DNA from: DATDCY01 sp031406795 [NCBI: Candidatus Rokuibacteriota bacterium] | GTDB taxonomy: Bacteria; JAUVQV01 | Length of the DNA stretch: 46,054 nucleotides | Direction: 5' to 3' | Assembly: GCA_031406795.1 (NCBI GenBank) | Contig: JANOHV010000157.1 | Span: forward strand, 1 to 46,054 | Part shown: positions 1 through 8,272 of the stretch, piece after piece | Layout: every line of letters starts with the position of its first letter | Position numbering within the stretch: position 1 is the stretch's first letter | Made by a program: the position numbers and the translations under genes | Notes under the pieces: model-generated | What the model saw: the letters and a program-made list of their open reading frames with translations, nothing else | The model's database searches: none | What the model was told of the DNA's origin: nothing

Positions 1-1
1 C

Positions 2-1078
2 AAGATCGACTTCGTCATCGAGGCGGCGCATCGCCTCGTCGACGCGCTGCAGTACGGCGATCGCTTCGCGCTGGTGACCTACGACGACCGCGTCGAGGTG
101 CCCATCCCCTCCGAGGCGCTCGAGGACCGTCGCCGCGCGCACCGCGTGATCGACGGCATCCGCCCCGGCGGCGCCACGAATCTCGGCGGCGGCCTGGTCG
201 AGGGCTTCCGCCAGGTGCGCCGCAACTTCGACGCCGAGGGGATCAACCGCGTGCTGTTGCTCTCCGACGGCCTGGCCAACCGCGGCATCACCTCTCCCGA
301 GGAACTCTCCCGCATCGTCGCCGGCGAGGGCGAGCGCGGCCTCTCCGTCACGACGTTTGGCGTCGGCTACGAGTTCAACGAGGACCTGCTCTCCGGGCTC
401 GCCGAGAGCGGGCGCGGCACCTACTACTACATCGACCAGGCGCAGCGCATCCCCGATATGCTGGCGCGCGAGTTCTCGACATTGCAGAGCCTCTACGCCG
501 CGGATGTCGAGATCACGATCGAGGTGCACGCGGAGGTCGTGATCCACGAAGTGCTCGGGTACCGTTTTCGCCGCGACGGCAACCGCTACGTCGTCAACGT
601 CGGCGGGCTCTCAGCCGGCGAGCGCCGCCGCGTGATGTGCCGCCTCGCGCCGCCGCGCTGGGCGCGCGGCAGCCACCGCATCGGCCAGGTCCAGGTGCGC
701 TATCAGCTCCCCGGCGAGAAGCGGCCCCTCGCCACGTCGCAGGAGCTGCGCTTGAACTGGCTCGATGACCGGAAGGAGGTCTCCCGCGAAATGAACCGCG
801 ACATCTCCGAGCGCTCGTCGGTCTTCCAGGCCAACGCGGCGCGGCAGAGGGCGGCGGCGCTGGTGGACAAGGGCGACGTCGCCGGCGCGAAGCAGGTACT
901 CGGCGAGAGCAAGGCGAAGCTCGAGGCGGCGCCGGTTCAGAGCGAGGAGGTGCGCAAGGAGGTCGGCGCGAACGAGAGCTACGATCGGGCGATTTCGGCA
1001 CCGATGTCGCCCGCGGAGCAATCCTCGATACAGAAGGACATCAAGTACGAGTCGTATAAGAAGTTGCAGCAGAAGTAG
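2..1078 (+). CDS. VWA-domain protein, 5' end outside window
   Basis: The frame is already open at base 2, so the start codon lies upstream. What is visible (about 358 residues) begins KIDFVIEAAHRLVDAL, the helix that normally follows the MIDAS DxSxS motif of a von Willebrand factor A domain. The MIDAS threonine (GGATNLGGGL) and aspartate (LLLSDGLANRG) are both present, so the metal site is probably intact. The remaining 200 residues are a beta-rich region followed by a polar, helical tail without membrane segments. VWA proteins of this Ca-activated-channel/CoxE-like type usually bind protein partners in metal-dependent fashion, often at the cell envelope, but the partner cannot be told here. 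It converges on the PrmA-Nudix gene; a GC-rich hairpin lies between them. Confidence 0.8.
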   Translation, partial: KIDFVIEAAHRLVDALQYGDRFALVTYDDRVEVPIPSEALEDRRRAHRVIDGIRPGGATNLGGGLVEGFRQVRRNFDAEGINRVLLLSDGLANRGITSPEELSRIVAGEGERGLSVTTFGVGYEFNEDLLSGLAESGRGTYYYIDQAQRIPDMLAREFSTLQSLYAADVEITIEVHAEVVIHEVLGYRFRRDGNRYVVNVGGLSAGERRRVMCRLAPPRWARGSHRIGQVQVRYQLPGEKRPLATSQELRLNWLDDRKEVSREMNRDISERSSVFQANAARQRAAALVDKGDVAGAKQVLGESKAKLEAAPVQSEEVRKEVGANESYDRAISAPMSPAEQSSIQKDIKYESYKKLQQK

Positions 1079-1100
1079 TCTGGCCAGCGCGGGAAAGCCT

Positions 1101-1125
1101 CCGGGCGCGCTAAGCCGGCGCCCGG
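1101..1125. terminator. hairpin between convergent genes
   Basis: CCGGGCGC (1101-1108) pairs with GCGCCCGG (1118-1125) across a 9-nt loop, between the stops of the VWA gene and the PrmA-Nudix gene. There is no T-run, so a role as bidirectional terminator is inferred from position. Confidence 0.4.
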
Positions 1126-1132
1126 GGGCCCG

Positions 1133-2563
1133 CTACAGAATCCCCGCTTCCCCCAGCCGCCGCAGCTCCTCCGAAAGATTCGGCGTCGCGTGGCCGGCGG
1201 CGACCAGCGCCGCGGCCTCCGCGATCGTGAACCAGCGCCCCTCGTCGATCTCCTCGGGCCGGACCGCCGGTTCCGAGCGCGCGACATGCAGGAAGGTCTC
1301 GACCAGTTCGGTTTCGCGCGCCGTTTGCCAGAGGTAGCGGTGGAGAAAGCGCAACTCGCCGGCCAGGCCAAGTTCCTCGCGCATCTCCCGGCGCGCGCCG
1401 GTCTCGAAGTCCTCGCCGGCATCCAGGTGGCCGCCGACCGAGGTGTCCCACTTGCCCGGCTGGATGTCCTTGGCGGACGAGCGCTTCTGCAGGTAGATGC
1501 GCCCGGCGCCGTCGGTGACGATCACGTGCGCTGCCCGGTGCCGCAGCGACGGCATGCGGTGGCAGAGCGCCCGCGGGGCACGCCCGACGATCGTCCCCTG
1601 CTCGTCGACCAGCTCGAAGACCTCGCCGCCCGCGGGGGCGATCAGCAGCAGGGCCGCCCATTCCCCCTCGCTGCGTTCGCCGGCACAGAGCAGTCCGAGC
1701 CCCTCGTAGACTCCGCGGACCTCGTTTGTCTGCTCTCCCGCCAGCAGGCCGGCCAGGACCAGGACGCCGCAGGGCGACAGGCGCGCGACGAGCTTGGGCG
1801 CCAGCGGCAGCAGCACGTCGGCGGTGATATTCGCGGCGATCAGGTCGAACTTCCCTTCGATCGCGCCCAGTTCCCGTCCGCTGACGTCGACGCGCCCGGC
1901 GAGATCGTTGCGCGCAATGTTTTCCCGGGCCGCCTCGACGGCGTCCGGGTCGTTGTCGATGGCGACCACGAGGGAGGCGCCGCGCAGCGCCGCGGCCATC
2001 GCCAGGATCCCGGTGCCGGTCCCGACGTCCAGCGCGCAATCCGGCGGCGAGAAGACGCTGATCTCCTCGATGAACCCGAGCGCCAGCCGGGTGCTCGCGT
2101 GCAACCCCGTGCCGAAGGCCATGCCGGGGTCCATCTCGATCACGGCCTCGCCGGCCAGCGGCTCGTACGGTTCCCAGGAGGGTTTGATCACCAGCAGCGG
2201 GGCGACGTGGAAGGGGTGGAAATGCTCCTTCCAGCCCGCCCCCCAATCTTCCTCGAGCAGCGGCTCGGCGCGCACCTGGATCGCGCCGGCGACGCCGCTG
2301 CGCGCCTCGAGGGCCGCCAACTCGCCGCGCAGCAGTGCCTCCTGTTCGTCGGCGGCGCCGTCCTGCGCGAGGTAGCCGATCACCCGCTCGGTCGGGCGCG
2401 GGGCGGCCGGGGGCAGCGCCATGGTGATCTCGACGCCGGCGCCGGAGATCTCGGCGACGATGTCGGCCGCATCGTCGACCAGGCCGGCGGGGGCCTCGAC
2501 GATCACGCGCCGCCAGGCGCGACGCGGCCGGTGCGCAAACGGATCGGGGACGCCGCTGGTCAT
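1133..2563 (-). CDS. prmA: Ribosomal protein L11 methyltransferase fused to a Nudix hydrolase
   Basis: One uninterrupted frame encodes two enzymes (476 residues from the chosen ATG). Residues about 1-310 are PrmA, which trimethylates ribosomal protein L11 using SAM: the motif DVGTGTGILAMAAAL (about 179-193), DNDPDAVEAARENI and the ANITADVLL stretch are clear. Residues about 317-476 are a Nudix domain of the YfcD/IPP-isomerase-like kind, with a complete Nudix box (GHLDAGEDFE...REMREELGL, about 378-400). PrmA is normally about 300 residues, so the second domain is a true addition. An in-frame ATG lies 20 codons upstream (2623), but the start at 2563 begins just before conserved PrmA sequence. 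No Shine-Dalgarno is seen; a TACACT hexamer ends 7 nt before the ATG, so the mRNA may be leaderless. Confidence 0.9.
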   Translation of the reverse strand: MTSGVPDPFAHRPRRAWRRVIVEAPAGLVDDAADIVAEISGAGVEITMALPPAAPRPTERVIGYLAQDGAADEQEALLRGELAALEARSGVAGAIQVRAEPLLEEDWGAGWKEHFHPFHVAPLLVIKPSWEPYEPLAGEAVIEMDPGMAFGTGLHASTRLALGFIEEISVFSPPDCALDVGTGTGILAMAAALRGASLVVAIDNDPDAVEAARENIARNDLAGRVDVSGRELGAIEGKFDLIAANITADVLLPLAPKLVARLSPCGVLVLAGLLAGEQTNEVRGVYEGLGLLCAGERSEGEWAALLLIAPAGGEVFELVDEQGTIVGRAPRALCHRMPSLRHRAAHVIVTDGAGRIYLQKRSSAKDIQPGKWDTSVGGHLDAGEDFETGARREMREELGLAGELRFLHRYLWQTARETELVETFLHVARSEPAVRPEEIDEGRWFTIAEAAALVAAGHATPNLSEELRRLGEAGIL

Positions 2564-2640
2564 GGGGGAGAGTGTAGCAGTGATCGCCGGCCGGCGCATG
2601 CTATACTCCCGAGGGCCGAACATCCCGTGCAGGAGGGCAG

Positions 2641-3114
2641 ATGCAGGAATACCAGGTTCCCAAGGAAAAGGCCTCCGTCCTCGTCGAAATGCCGCCCCAC
2701 GAACCGGAGACGCGCTTCGTCTTCCTCTCCCCGTTCGCCCAGAACCACCACGGCCCGGAAACCCCCTCGGACATCTTCAACGTCCCCCAGGCCTTCATCC
2801 CGCTGTTTCGCGAAGGCGGCGAGGTGTTGCTGGCCCGCCACGACGCAATCACCTGGGTGATGATCGGCGAACCGCAGCGGACGGAATGGTATTACTACGA
2901 GACCCGCACGGGTGTTCCCGACACCAGAGTGCACCTCGAGTTCGACACCGGCGGCCACATCGACGGCAAGGTTGCCCTGATCGGTCCGGCGGGCGGCCAG
3001 CGCGTGCTCGACATCGTCAACCGCCACGAGGGTTTCCTGCACGTCGAGCGCGACGACGAACTGTTTCTTGTCAACCTCAAGCGGGTCGTTTCGATCACCC
3101 TCAAGGAACAGTAG
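2641..3114 (+). CDS. Conserved hypothetical protein upstream of pilT
   Basis: 157 residues, soluble, no signal peptide and no membrane segment. I do not recognise a named domain. The sequence is acidic and beta-rich (VFLSPFAQNHHGPETPSDIFN; ITWVMIGEPQRTEWYYYET). It ends two bases before the GTG of pilT, so the two are almost certainly co-transcribed. The start ATG has a good ribosome binding site (AGGAGG, 2632-2637). A TATACT hexamer at 2602-2607 may be its -10 box, back to back with the divergent prmA promoter. The context suggests a link to type IV pili, but nothing in the protein itself shows this. Confidence 0.75.
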   Translation: MQEYQVPKEKASVLVEMPPHEPETRFVFLSPFAQNHHGPETPSDIFNVPQAFIPLFREGGEVLLARHDAITWVMIGEPQRTEWYYYETRTGVPDTRVHLEFDTGGHIDGKVALIGPAGGQRVLDIVNRHEGFLHVERDDELFLVNLKRVVSITLKEQ

Positions 3115-3115
3115 C

Positions 3116-4627
3116 GTGGCCGCACTCGACAAGATTCTCGAATCCATGGCCGCCCACGGCGCCGATCGCTTCACGCTCAAGTCCGGGGAGGCGCCGCTCC
3201 TGCACACCGAACGCGGGACCAAGCCCGTCGGCTCCAGCCCGCTGAGCACCAATCGCGTGCTCGCGTACCTGCGCGAGCTGGCCGGTCCCGCGGAGCGCGG
3301 AGCCATCGAGGCGCGCGAAAGTGTCGCCTTCGCCTACCGCGATTTCACGGTCGCGGTGACCTTTCCCGGGGAAGGCGTCGAGGCCCAGGTCTGCCCATGT
3401 CCCCGGCCGGCGACCGCCGCGGCGGCGGAGGAGCCTCCCCCCGCGCCGGGTGCCCCGCAGGAAGCCCCGACCGCCGTCACGGCCAACCGCACGCAGACCG
3501 CGATGGAAGCGCACAATTCGTTCGACCCCCGAGCCGGCGGCGCGCCCCCGATCGACGAACTCTTCCGCGACATGATCGGCCGCAAAGCTTCGGACCTGCA
3601 CCTGACCATGGGCGAACGGCCGCGCCTGCGTCTCGACGGCCGGATGGTCCAGACGGACCTGCCGCCGCTGACGCCGGAGCGCATGGCCGAACTGCTCTGG
3701 CCGATCTGCTCGCCCAAGAACCGCAAGGAGTTCGAGAGCGACAGCGACACCGACTTCGCCTACGACCTGCCGGGGGTCGCCCGCTTCCGTTGCAACTATT
3801 TCATGGACCGCACCGGGATGGGGGCGGTCTTCCGCCAGATCCCCACGAAAATCCCGACCATGGAGCAGCTCGGCCTGCCCAAGGAGATCATCGACCTCTG
3901 CTGGCTCTCCAAGGGTTTCGTCGTGGTGACGGGTCCCACGGGCTCCGGCAAGTCGACGACGCTGTCGGCGCTGATCAACCACATCAACGAGAACCGCGCC
4001 GACCACATCATCACGATCGAGGATCCGATCGAGTTCGTCCACCCGAACAAGAAGTGTCTGCTCAACCAGCGCGAGATCGGCACCCACACCCAGGGGTTCA
4101 AGCGCGCGCTGCGCGCGGCGCTGCGCGAGGACCCGGACATCGTGCTCGTCGGCGAGATGCGGGATCTGGAGACGATCGGCATCGCGATCGAGACCGCGGA
4201 AACGGGCCACCTGGTCTTCGGCACGCTGCACACGACGACCGCGCCGTCCACCGTGGACCGCATCATCGACCAGTTCCCGGCGGACCGACAGACGCAGATC
4301 CGGGTCATGCTCTCCGAGACGCTCAAGGGTGTCATCGCGCAGACGCTCTGCCGCAAGGTCGGCGGCGGGCGCATCGCGGCCTACGAGGTTCTGATCGTCA
4401 ACACCGCGGTCTCGAACCTGATCCGCGAGGGCAAGACCTTCCAGATCCCCTCGCTGATGCAGACCCAGCGCAATATCGGCATGCGCACGCTCAACGATTC
4501 GCTGTTCGAACTCGTCAAGAGCAAGCAAGTCGAGCCGAAGGAGGCCTTCGTCAAGGCCGTGGACAAGAGCAGCCTGCTGGCGCTGTACGAGCGCGGCGGC
4601 ATCAGGTTCGATCCGAACCGGATGTAG
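3116..4627 (+). CDS. pilT: Type IV pilus retraction ATPase PilT with N-terminal extension
   Basis: Hexameric cytoplasmic ATPase that depolymerises type IV pili and drives twitching. The GTG at 3116 follows the previous stop by one base and has AAGGA upstream, giving 503 residues against about 350 for typical PilT. From about residue 145 the protein is canonical: the N-terminal motif GRKASDLHLTMGERPRLRLDGRMV, Walker A GPTGSGKSTT (about 273-282), Walker B around DPDIVLVGEMRD, and a C-terminal segment corresponding to the AIRE region (VSNLIREGKTFQIPSLMQT). Residues 1-92 look like a second, diverged copy of the PilT N-terminal domain (ADRFTLKSGEAPLLHTERGTKPV), joined by a Pro/Ala-rich linker (about 93-140). 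The last 26 bases overlap the end of the convergent radical SAM gene. Confidence 0.93.
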   Translation: MAALDKILESMAAHGADRFTLKSGEAPLLHTERGTKPVGSSPLSTNRVLAYLRELAGPAERGAIEARESVAFAYRDFTVAVTFPGEGVEAQVCPCPRPATAAAAEEPPPAPGAPQEAPTAVTANRTQTAMEAHNSFDPRAGGAPPIDELFRDMIGRKASDLHLTMGERPRLRLDGRMVQTDLPPLTPERMAELLWPICSPKNRKEFESDSDTDFAYDLPGVARFRCNYFMDRTGMGAVFRQIPTKIPTMEQLGLPKEIIDLCWLSKGFVVVTGPTGSGKSTTLSALINHINENRADHIITIEDPIEFVHPNKKCLLNQREIGTHTQGFKRALRAALREDPDIVLVGEMRDLETIGIAIETAETGHLVFGTLHTTTAPSTVDRIIDQFPADRQTQIRVMLSETLKGVIAQTLCRKVGGGRIAAYEVLIVNTAVSNLIREGKTFQIPSLMQTQRNIGMRTLNDSLFELVKSKQVEPKEAFVKAVDKSSLLALYERGGIRFDPNRM

Positions 4628-5561
4628 GCGGCACGCAGCGCGGGTCCGGGGCCGCCAGGTCGCCGGCGATAAGCAGGCTCACCGCCGGACAGCCGCCGTG
4701 ACACGTGGCGTGGTGGCCGCAGGATGAGCGCGGGCAGGCGTTTTCACTGAAGTTCCTGAAGAATTCCAGCTGCGGGTGGTTCCAGATCGCCGCGAACGCG
4801 TCCGTCAGCAAATTGCCGAGCCGGAATTCCGGTTGCGAGAAAAGCAAATAACACGGGTAGACCGAGCCGTCGGGCAGCACGGAGAGTTTCGTCGTGCCCG
4901 CGGGGCAGCGCACGCCGCGCAGCCGGGCCGCGGCGTCGCCCTCGGGCACGAAGCCGTCGCACGCCACGCCCGCTGCCCGCGGGTAGCGCATGCGAAGCGT
5001 ATCGAGGCGCGAGCGGTACTCCGGGTAGGAGAGGCCGCCCTCCAGGTCGTCCGCCGACACCGGGTCGCGAAAGATCAGGAAGTACTCGGCGCCCGGTCGC
5101 GCGAGGTGCCCGGCTGCCGCCGTCGGCAGCACCCACTCCTGCGTGCAGAGGCTCTTGAGCATCGGCGATCGCCGTGCGATGAAGTCGCGCAGGGGCATCG
5201 GCAGTTCCCCTTCGTTTACCGAAACGCCGACGCGCAGCGTGGCGCGGCCGAACGTGTCTTCAAGGCGTTCGAGCACCGCGAGATCGCCGTGGCCGTTCGT
5301 ACTCAGCGTGGTGCGCATCCCGCGCGCGGCGATCGCCGCCACCAGTTCGTCGAGCCGCGGGTGCAGCGTCGGCTCGCCGCCAAGCAGATCGAGCGTTTCG
5401 ACTCCGGCGAGCTTCAGCTGGTCGAGCATCAGGGCGAATGCGGCCGGCTCGACATCAGGCTGCGGGGGCAGTCCGCGGTTGAAGCAGAAATCACAGGCCA
5501 GGTTGCAGTTCAGGGTCGGGTAGAACTGGACATAGTCCGGAGCGGAAGGCCGGACGGTCAT
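4602..5561 (-). CDS. Radical SAM/SPASM protein coupled to the GspAB-like pair
   Basis: 319 residues from the ATG at 5561. The 4Fe-4S cluster motif CNLACDFC (Cys 19, 23, 26) is followed by the GGEPTLHP motif that binds SAM. The C-terminal region carries SPASM-type cysteines (VRCPAGTTKLSVLPDGSVYPCYLLF, then ACPRSSCGHHATCHGGC and a last Cys near the end), which in this superfamily bind auxiliary clusters and usually go with peptide or protein modification. The start codon overlaps the stop of the gspB-like gene (ATGA), so translation is coupled. No candidate small peptide substrate is evident next to it. The substrate is unknown; a component of the pilus or secretion machinery is possible but is inference. 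Confidence 0.85.
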   Translation of the reverse strand: MTVRPSAPDYVQFYPTLNCNLACDFCFNRGLPPQPDVEPAAFALMLDQLKLAGVETLDLLGGEPTLHPRLDELVAAIAARGMRTTLSTNGHGDLAVLERLEDTFGRATLRVGVSVNEGELPMPLRDFIARRSPMLKSLCTQEWVLPTAAAGHLARPGAEYFLIFRDPVSADDLEGGLSYPEYRSRLDTLRMRYPRAAGVACDGFVPEGDAAARLRGVRCPAGTTKLSVLPDGSVYPCYLLFSQPEFRLGNLLTDAFAAIWNHPQLEFFRNFSENACPRSSCGHHATCHGGCPAVSLLIAGDLAAPDPRCVPPTSGSDRT

Positions 5562-6487
5562 GGGCGCCCCCCGGCCACCCGGAAGTACCACCCTTTGAAG
5601 ACGAAGACGGCTCCCGACGAGGTGATCTCCTGAAGTTTGAGACCGGGTGCCGCCTCGCCGCCTTCGTGCAGAAGCCGGTCATCGACGCTCATCAGGCGCA
5701 ACGATGGCTCTTCGGACCAGACGTGGCCCGAGACGAGCAGCTTCGGGAGTTCGGCGCGAACCGAAGCGGGAAGTTCGGACAGTTCGAGGACTCGACCGTC
5801 TGCAGGTGGTGACTGCTCGGGCGGCGGCACCACGGGCACTGGCTCCGGAGGGCTGACCGGGGGCGCGGCTGGAATCCCGGCCGACTGCATTCCGCTCGCC
5901 GGCACCGCAATTGATGGAGCCTTCAGGCCCGGCGGCGGCGGCAGGACAGCGGGCGCCGGCGTGATCGTCGCCGGCAGCGCGGGCATCGGGACCGCCACCA
6001 TCGAGCCGGGGTCCGGGGCGGCCGGGGACGGCAATGGGGTAATGCGCGGAGGCGCCTCCGGGATCGCAACCGGGACGACGGTCGAAGCGTCCTCCCCGCG
6101 TGGAATCCGCGCGGGCGGCGCGGGCGATTTCGGCCGGTTGTCGAAGGGCTTGCGCGCAGGAACGGGGGCCGGGGCCGAAGCTGGGCCCGCCTCGACGCCC
6201 ACCGCTGCGACCGGGCGCGGGGCCACCGGGGCAGCCGGAGCTTCGGCGCGCAGCGGTATCGAAGCGGCAGCTGGCGGCTGCGCTGCATCTTCGTCGCGGT
6301 CTGCCGTTCCGAACCAGGCCCCCAGGGTTGCGGTCGCCGCGACCACGAGAAGCACCGCGGTCACAATCGCGCGCGTCGGCACGCGCGGAGTCGGGGGCTG
6401 GGGCCCGTGCACCGTGAATAGGTCCGGGACCGGGCCGGGGGGGCGCTGGCGCTCCGACTTTTTCAGCGCATCGAGAATGTAGGACAT
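5558..6487 (-). CDS. gspB: GspB-like general secretion pathway protein B
   Basis: 309 residues. The start MSYILDALKKSERQR is the hallmark N-terminus of GspB-like proteins. A single membrane segment (about 41-58) follows, then a long Pro/Ala-rich periplasmic stretch (about 65-230), and a C-terminal T2SSB domain (LSELPASVRAELPKLLVSGHVWSEEPSLR onward). GspB works with the ATPase GspA to help place the secretin through peptidoglycan in type II secretion. The gene starts 2 nt after the stop of the gspA-like gene and overlaps the radical SAM gene by 4 nt. The Pro-rich linker is long and low in complexity, as expected for spanning the periplasm. Whether the partner secretin serves secretion or pili is not shown here. 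Confidence 0.85.
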   Translation of the reverse strand: MSYILDALKKSERQRPPGPVPDLFTVHGPQPPTPRVPTRAIVTAVLLVVAATATLGAWFGTADRDEDAAQPPAAASIPLRAEAPAAPVAPRPVAAVGVEAGPASAPAPVPARKPFDNRPKSPAPPARIPRGEDASTVVPVAIPEAPPRITPLPSPAAPDPGSMVAVPMPALPATITPAPAVLPPPPGLKAPSIAVPASGMQSAGIPAAPPVSPPEPVPVVPPPEQSPPADGRVLELSELPASVRAELPKLLVSGHVWSEEPSLRLMSVDDRLLHEGGEAAPGLKLQEITSSGAVFVFKGWYFRVAGGRP

Positions 6488-6489
6488 AA

Positions 6490-8160
6490 TCAGTCGGCCC
6501 CCGCGAGCGTCGGCGTCCCGGGGGCCGGGTCCGCGTCGAGCAGGATCAGCGTTTCCGGGCCGGCGACGCCGTCGTCTGCGATCCCCGAGGCCTTCTGGAA
6601 GCGGCGCACGACAGCGGTCAGCCTCTCGTCGTACACCGGATCGGCCGCGGCCTCGGGAGTCGAACCGCCCGTCGCTGCAAGCCGTTTCGCCAGCCATGCA
6701 ACGCCAGCGCCGCTGTCCCCCGCGGCCAGCGTCCCCCGCGTGTGCACCGGCGGCCGCCAGAGCAGCACGAATTCCCGGATGTCGTACCCCTCGAGCTTGT
6801 CGATGTCGACCACGGTGCGCGCCCCGCCCGCCGCCAGCGTCACCTGCCGGCCCTGCAGTCGCTCGAGAACCAGCCACCGGGGCTCACCCTGCGCATCGTA
6901 GACCCGCACGACGGCCGGGCGGTTCAGGCGGCGCAGCTGCTCCAGCCCCCCCTCGCCGCGCAGGCAGTCCAGGCCGTGCACGAGAGCCAGCGCGCAACCG
7001 TTCTCCCCATCGGCCACCCGAATCCCCCAGAGCCGGTAGAGCCAGCCCCACGCCTCGCTCTGCTGCCGGGCCTCCGGCTGCTCGAGGAGCGCCCGGAGCA
7101 CGCCCGAGACCGGCGGCAGTGGTCGGGGTCGGGGCGAGGGGGTCGAAACGGGAGGGGCGCCGGCTGCCGTCGCCGCCGTGGCGGGCACGGGCGGCGTCTT
7201 GTCGGGCGCCAGCGGTGCGGCCGGCGCCGACAGCGCCGACACCGTCGCGGGGCGTTGCGATGTCTGGCGCCCGGCCAGGGCGACCAGCACCGCCACGGTC
7301 ACGAAGACTCCTGCGGCGGCCGCCGCGGCAATTCGCGCCTTCGGCCACGGCGCATCCCCGGCGACCTCGCGGGCGGCCTGGGCGAGCGTGGCGCGTTCGA
7401 CCTGCCGCTTCCCCTGCACGAACGCCCCGAGCAACGACCGGTCGCAGAGGATGTTGATCAGCCGCGGCACCCCGCGGCTCAGGCGCCGCAGCCGGCCGAT
7501 CACCGCCGCGGGGAACAACTCCTCGGCGGTTCCGGCCACCGCGAGCCGGTGTTGGACATAGGCGCGCGTCTCCTCACGCGAGAGCGGCCGCAGATGAAAG
7601 CGCGCCGTGATCCGCTGCGCGAGCTGGCGCAGGTCGGGCCGGGCCAGCGTGACGCGCAACTCGGGCTGGCCCATCAGGATGATCTGCAGCAACTTGCGAC
7701 TGCTCGTCTCGAGATTGGTCAGCAGCCGGATCTGCTCGAGCACCGTCGCGTCGAGATTCTGCGCCTCGTCGATGACGAGGACGGCCCGCTCGCCGGCGGC
7801 ATGAATCTGGAGGAGAAAGCGGTTGATGAGGTCGAGCGAACTCTTCACGCTCGCGGGGCCTTCCGGCCGGGCGATCCGGAATTCGTCGCACACGGCGGCG
7901 AGCAGCTCCTCGGCGGTGAGGGCGGGGTTCAGGATGACGGCGGCGCGGGTGCCCGGCGGCAGCTGCTCGAGAAAGCAGCGGCAGACCGTGGTCTTGCCCG
8001 TGCCGACCTCGCCGGTGAGCTGGACAAATCCCCCCTCGCTGCTCACGCCGTAGAGCAGGTGCGCGAGCGCCTCGCGGTGCTGGGCGCTGAGGTACAGGAA
8101 GCGCGGGTCGGGGGCGAGCGAGAACGGGAATTCCCGCAGGCCGAAGTACTCCAGATACAT
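6490..8160 (-). CDS. gspA: GspA/ExeA-like AAA ATPase with peptidoglycan-binding domain
   Basis: 556 residues from MYLEYFGLREFPFSLAPDPRF, the conserved beginning of the ExeA family. Walker A GEVGTGKTT (about 50-58) and Walker B VLVIDEAQNLD (about 127-137) lie in the cytoplasmic ATPase part. One membrane segment (about 277-297) is followed by a Pro/Ala-rich linker, a C39-peptidase-like domain (WGWLYRLWGIRV...LVLERLQGRQVTLAAG) and a C-terminal peptidoglycan-binding domain (about 500-550, RRFQKASGIADDGVAGPETL). Known members help the secretin cross the cell wall. An in-frame upstream start at 8274 was rejected because the family begins at this ATG. No Shine-Dalgarno is seen, but TCGACA-17 nt-TACCCT ends 6 nt before the ATG. 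First gene of the gspA-gspB-radical SAM operon. Confidence 0.9.
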   Translation of the reverse strand: MYLEYFGLREFPFSLAPDPRFLYLSAQHREALAHLLYGVSSEGGFVQLTGEVGTGKTTVCRCFLEQLPPGTRAAVILNPALTAEELLAAVCDEFRIARPEGPASVKSSLDLINRFLLQIHAAGERAVLVIDEAQNLDATVLEQIRLLTNLETSSRKLLQIILMGQPELRVTLARPDLRQLAQRITARFHLRPLSREETRAYVQHRLAVAGTAEELFPAAVIGRLRRLSRGVPRLINILCDRSLLGAFVQGKRQVERATLAQAAREVAGDAPWPKARIAAAAAAGVFVTVAVLVALAGRQTSQRPATVSALSAPAAPLAPDKTPPVPATAATAAGAPPVSTPSPRPRPLPPVSGVLRALLEQPEARQQSEAWGWLYRLWGIRVADGENGCALALVHGLDCLRGEGGLEQLRRLNRPAVVRVYDAQGEPRWLVLERLQGRQVTLAAGGARTVVDIDKLEGYDIREFVLLWRPPVHTRGTLAAGDSGAGVAWLAKRLAATGGSTPEAAADPVYDERLTAVVRRFQKASGIADDGVAGPETLILLDADPAPGTPTLAGAD

Positions 8161-8166
8161 GCCGCG

Positions 8167-8195
8167 AGGGTACACCAGGGCCAAAACCTTGTCGA
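8167..8195 (-). promoter_or_regulatory. Candidate sigma-70-type promoter of the gspA operon
   Basis: On the minus strand TCGACA (8195-8190), a 17-nt spacer and TACCCT (8172-8167). The -10 box ends 6 nt before the gspA ATG, so transcription would start at or next to the start codon. The -35 matches consensus at five of six positions; the -10 is weaker. Confidence 0.4.
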
Positions 8196-8272
8196 TGACC
8201 GGAAGGACGGGATTGCGCGTTGCGCTCTGCGGAGTCACAATACCCCCCGGACCCGGCAAGGGAGGGTGGTTC

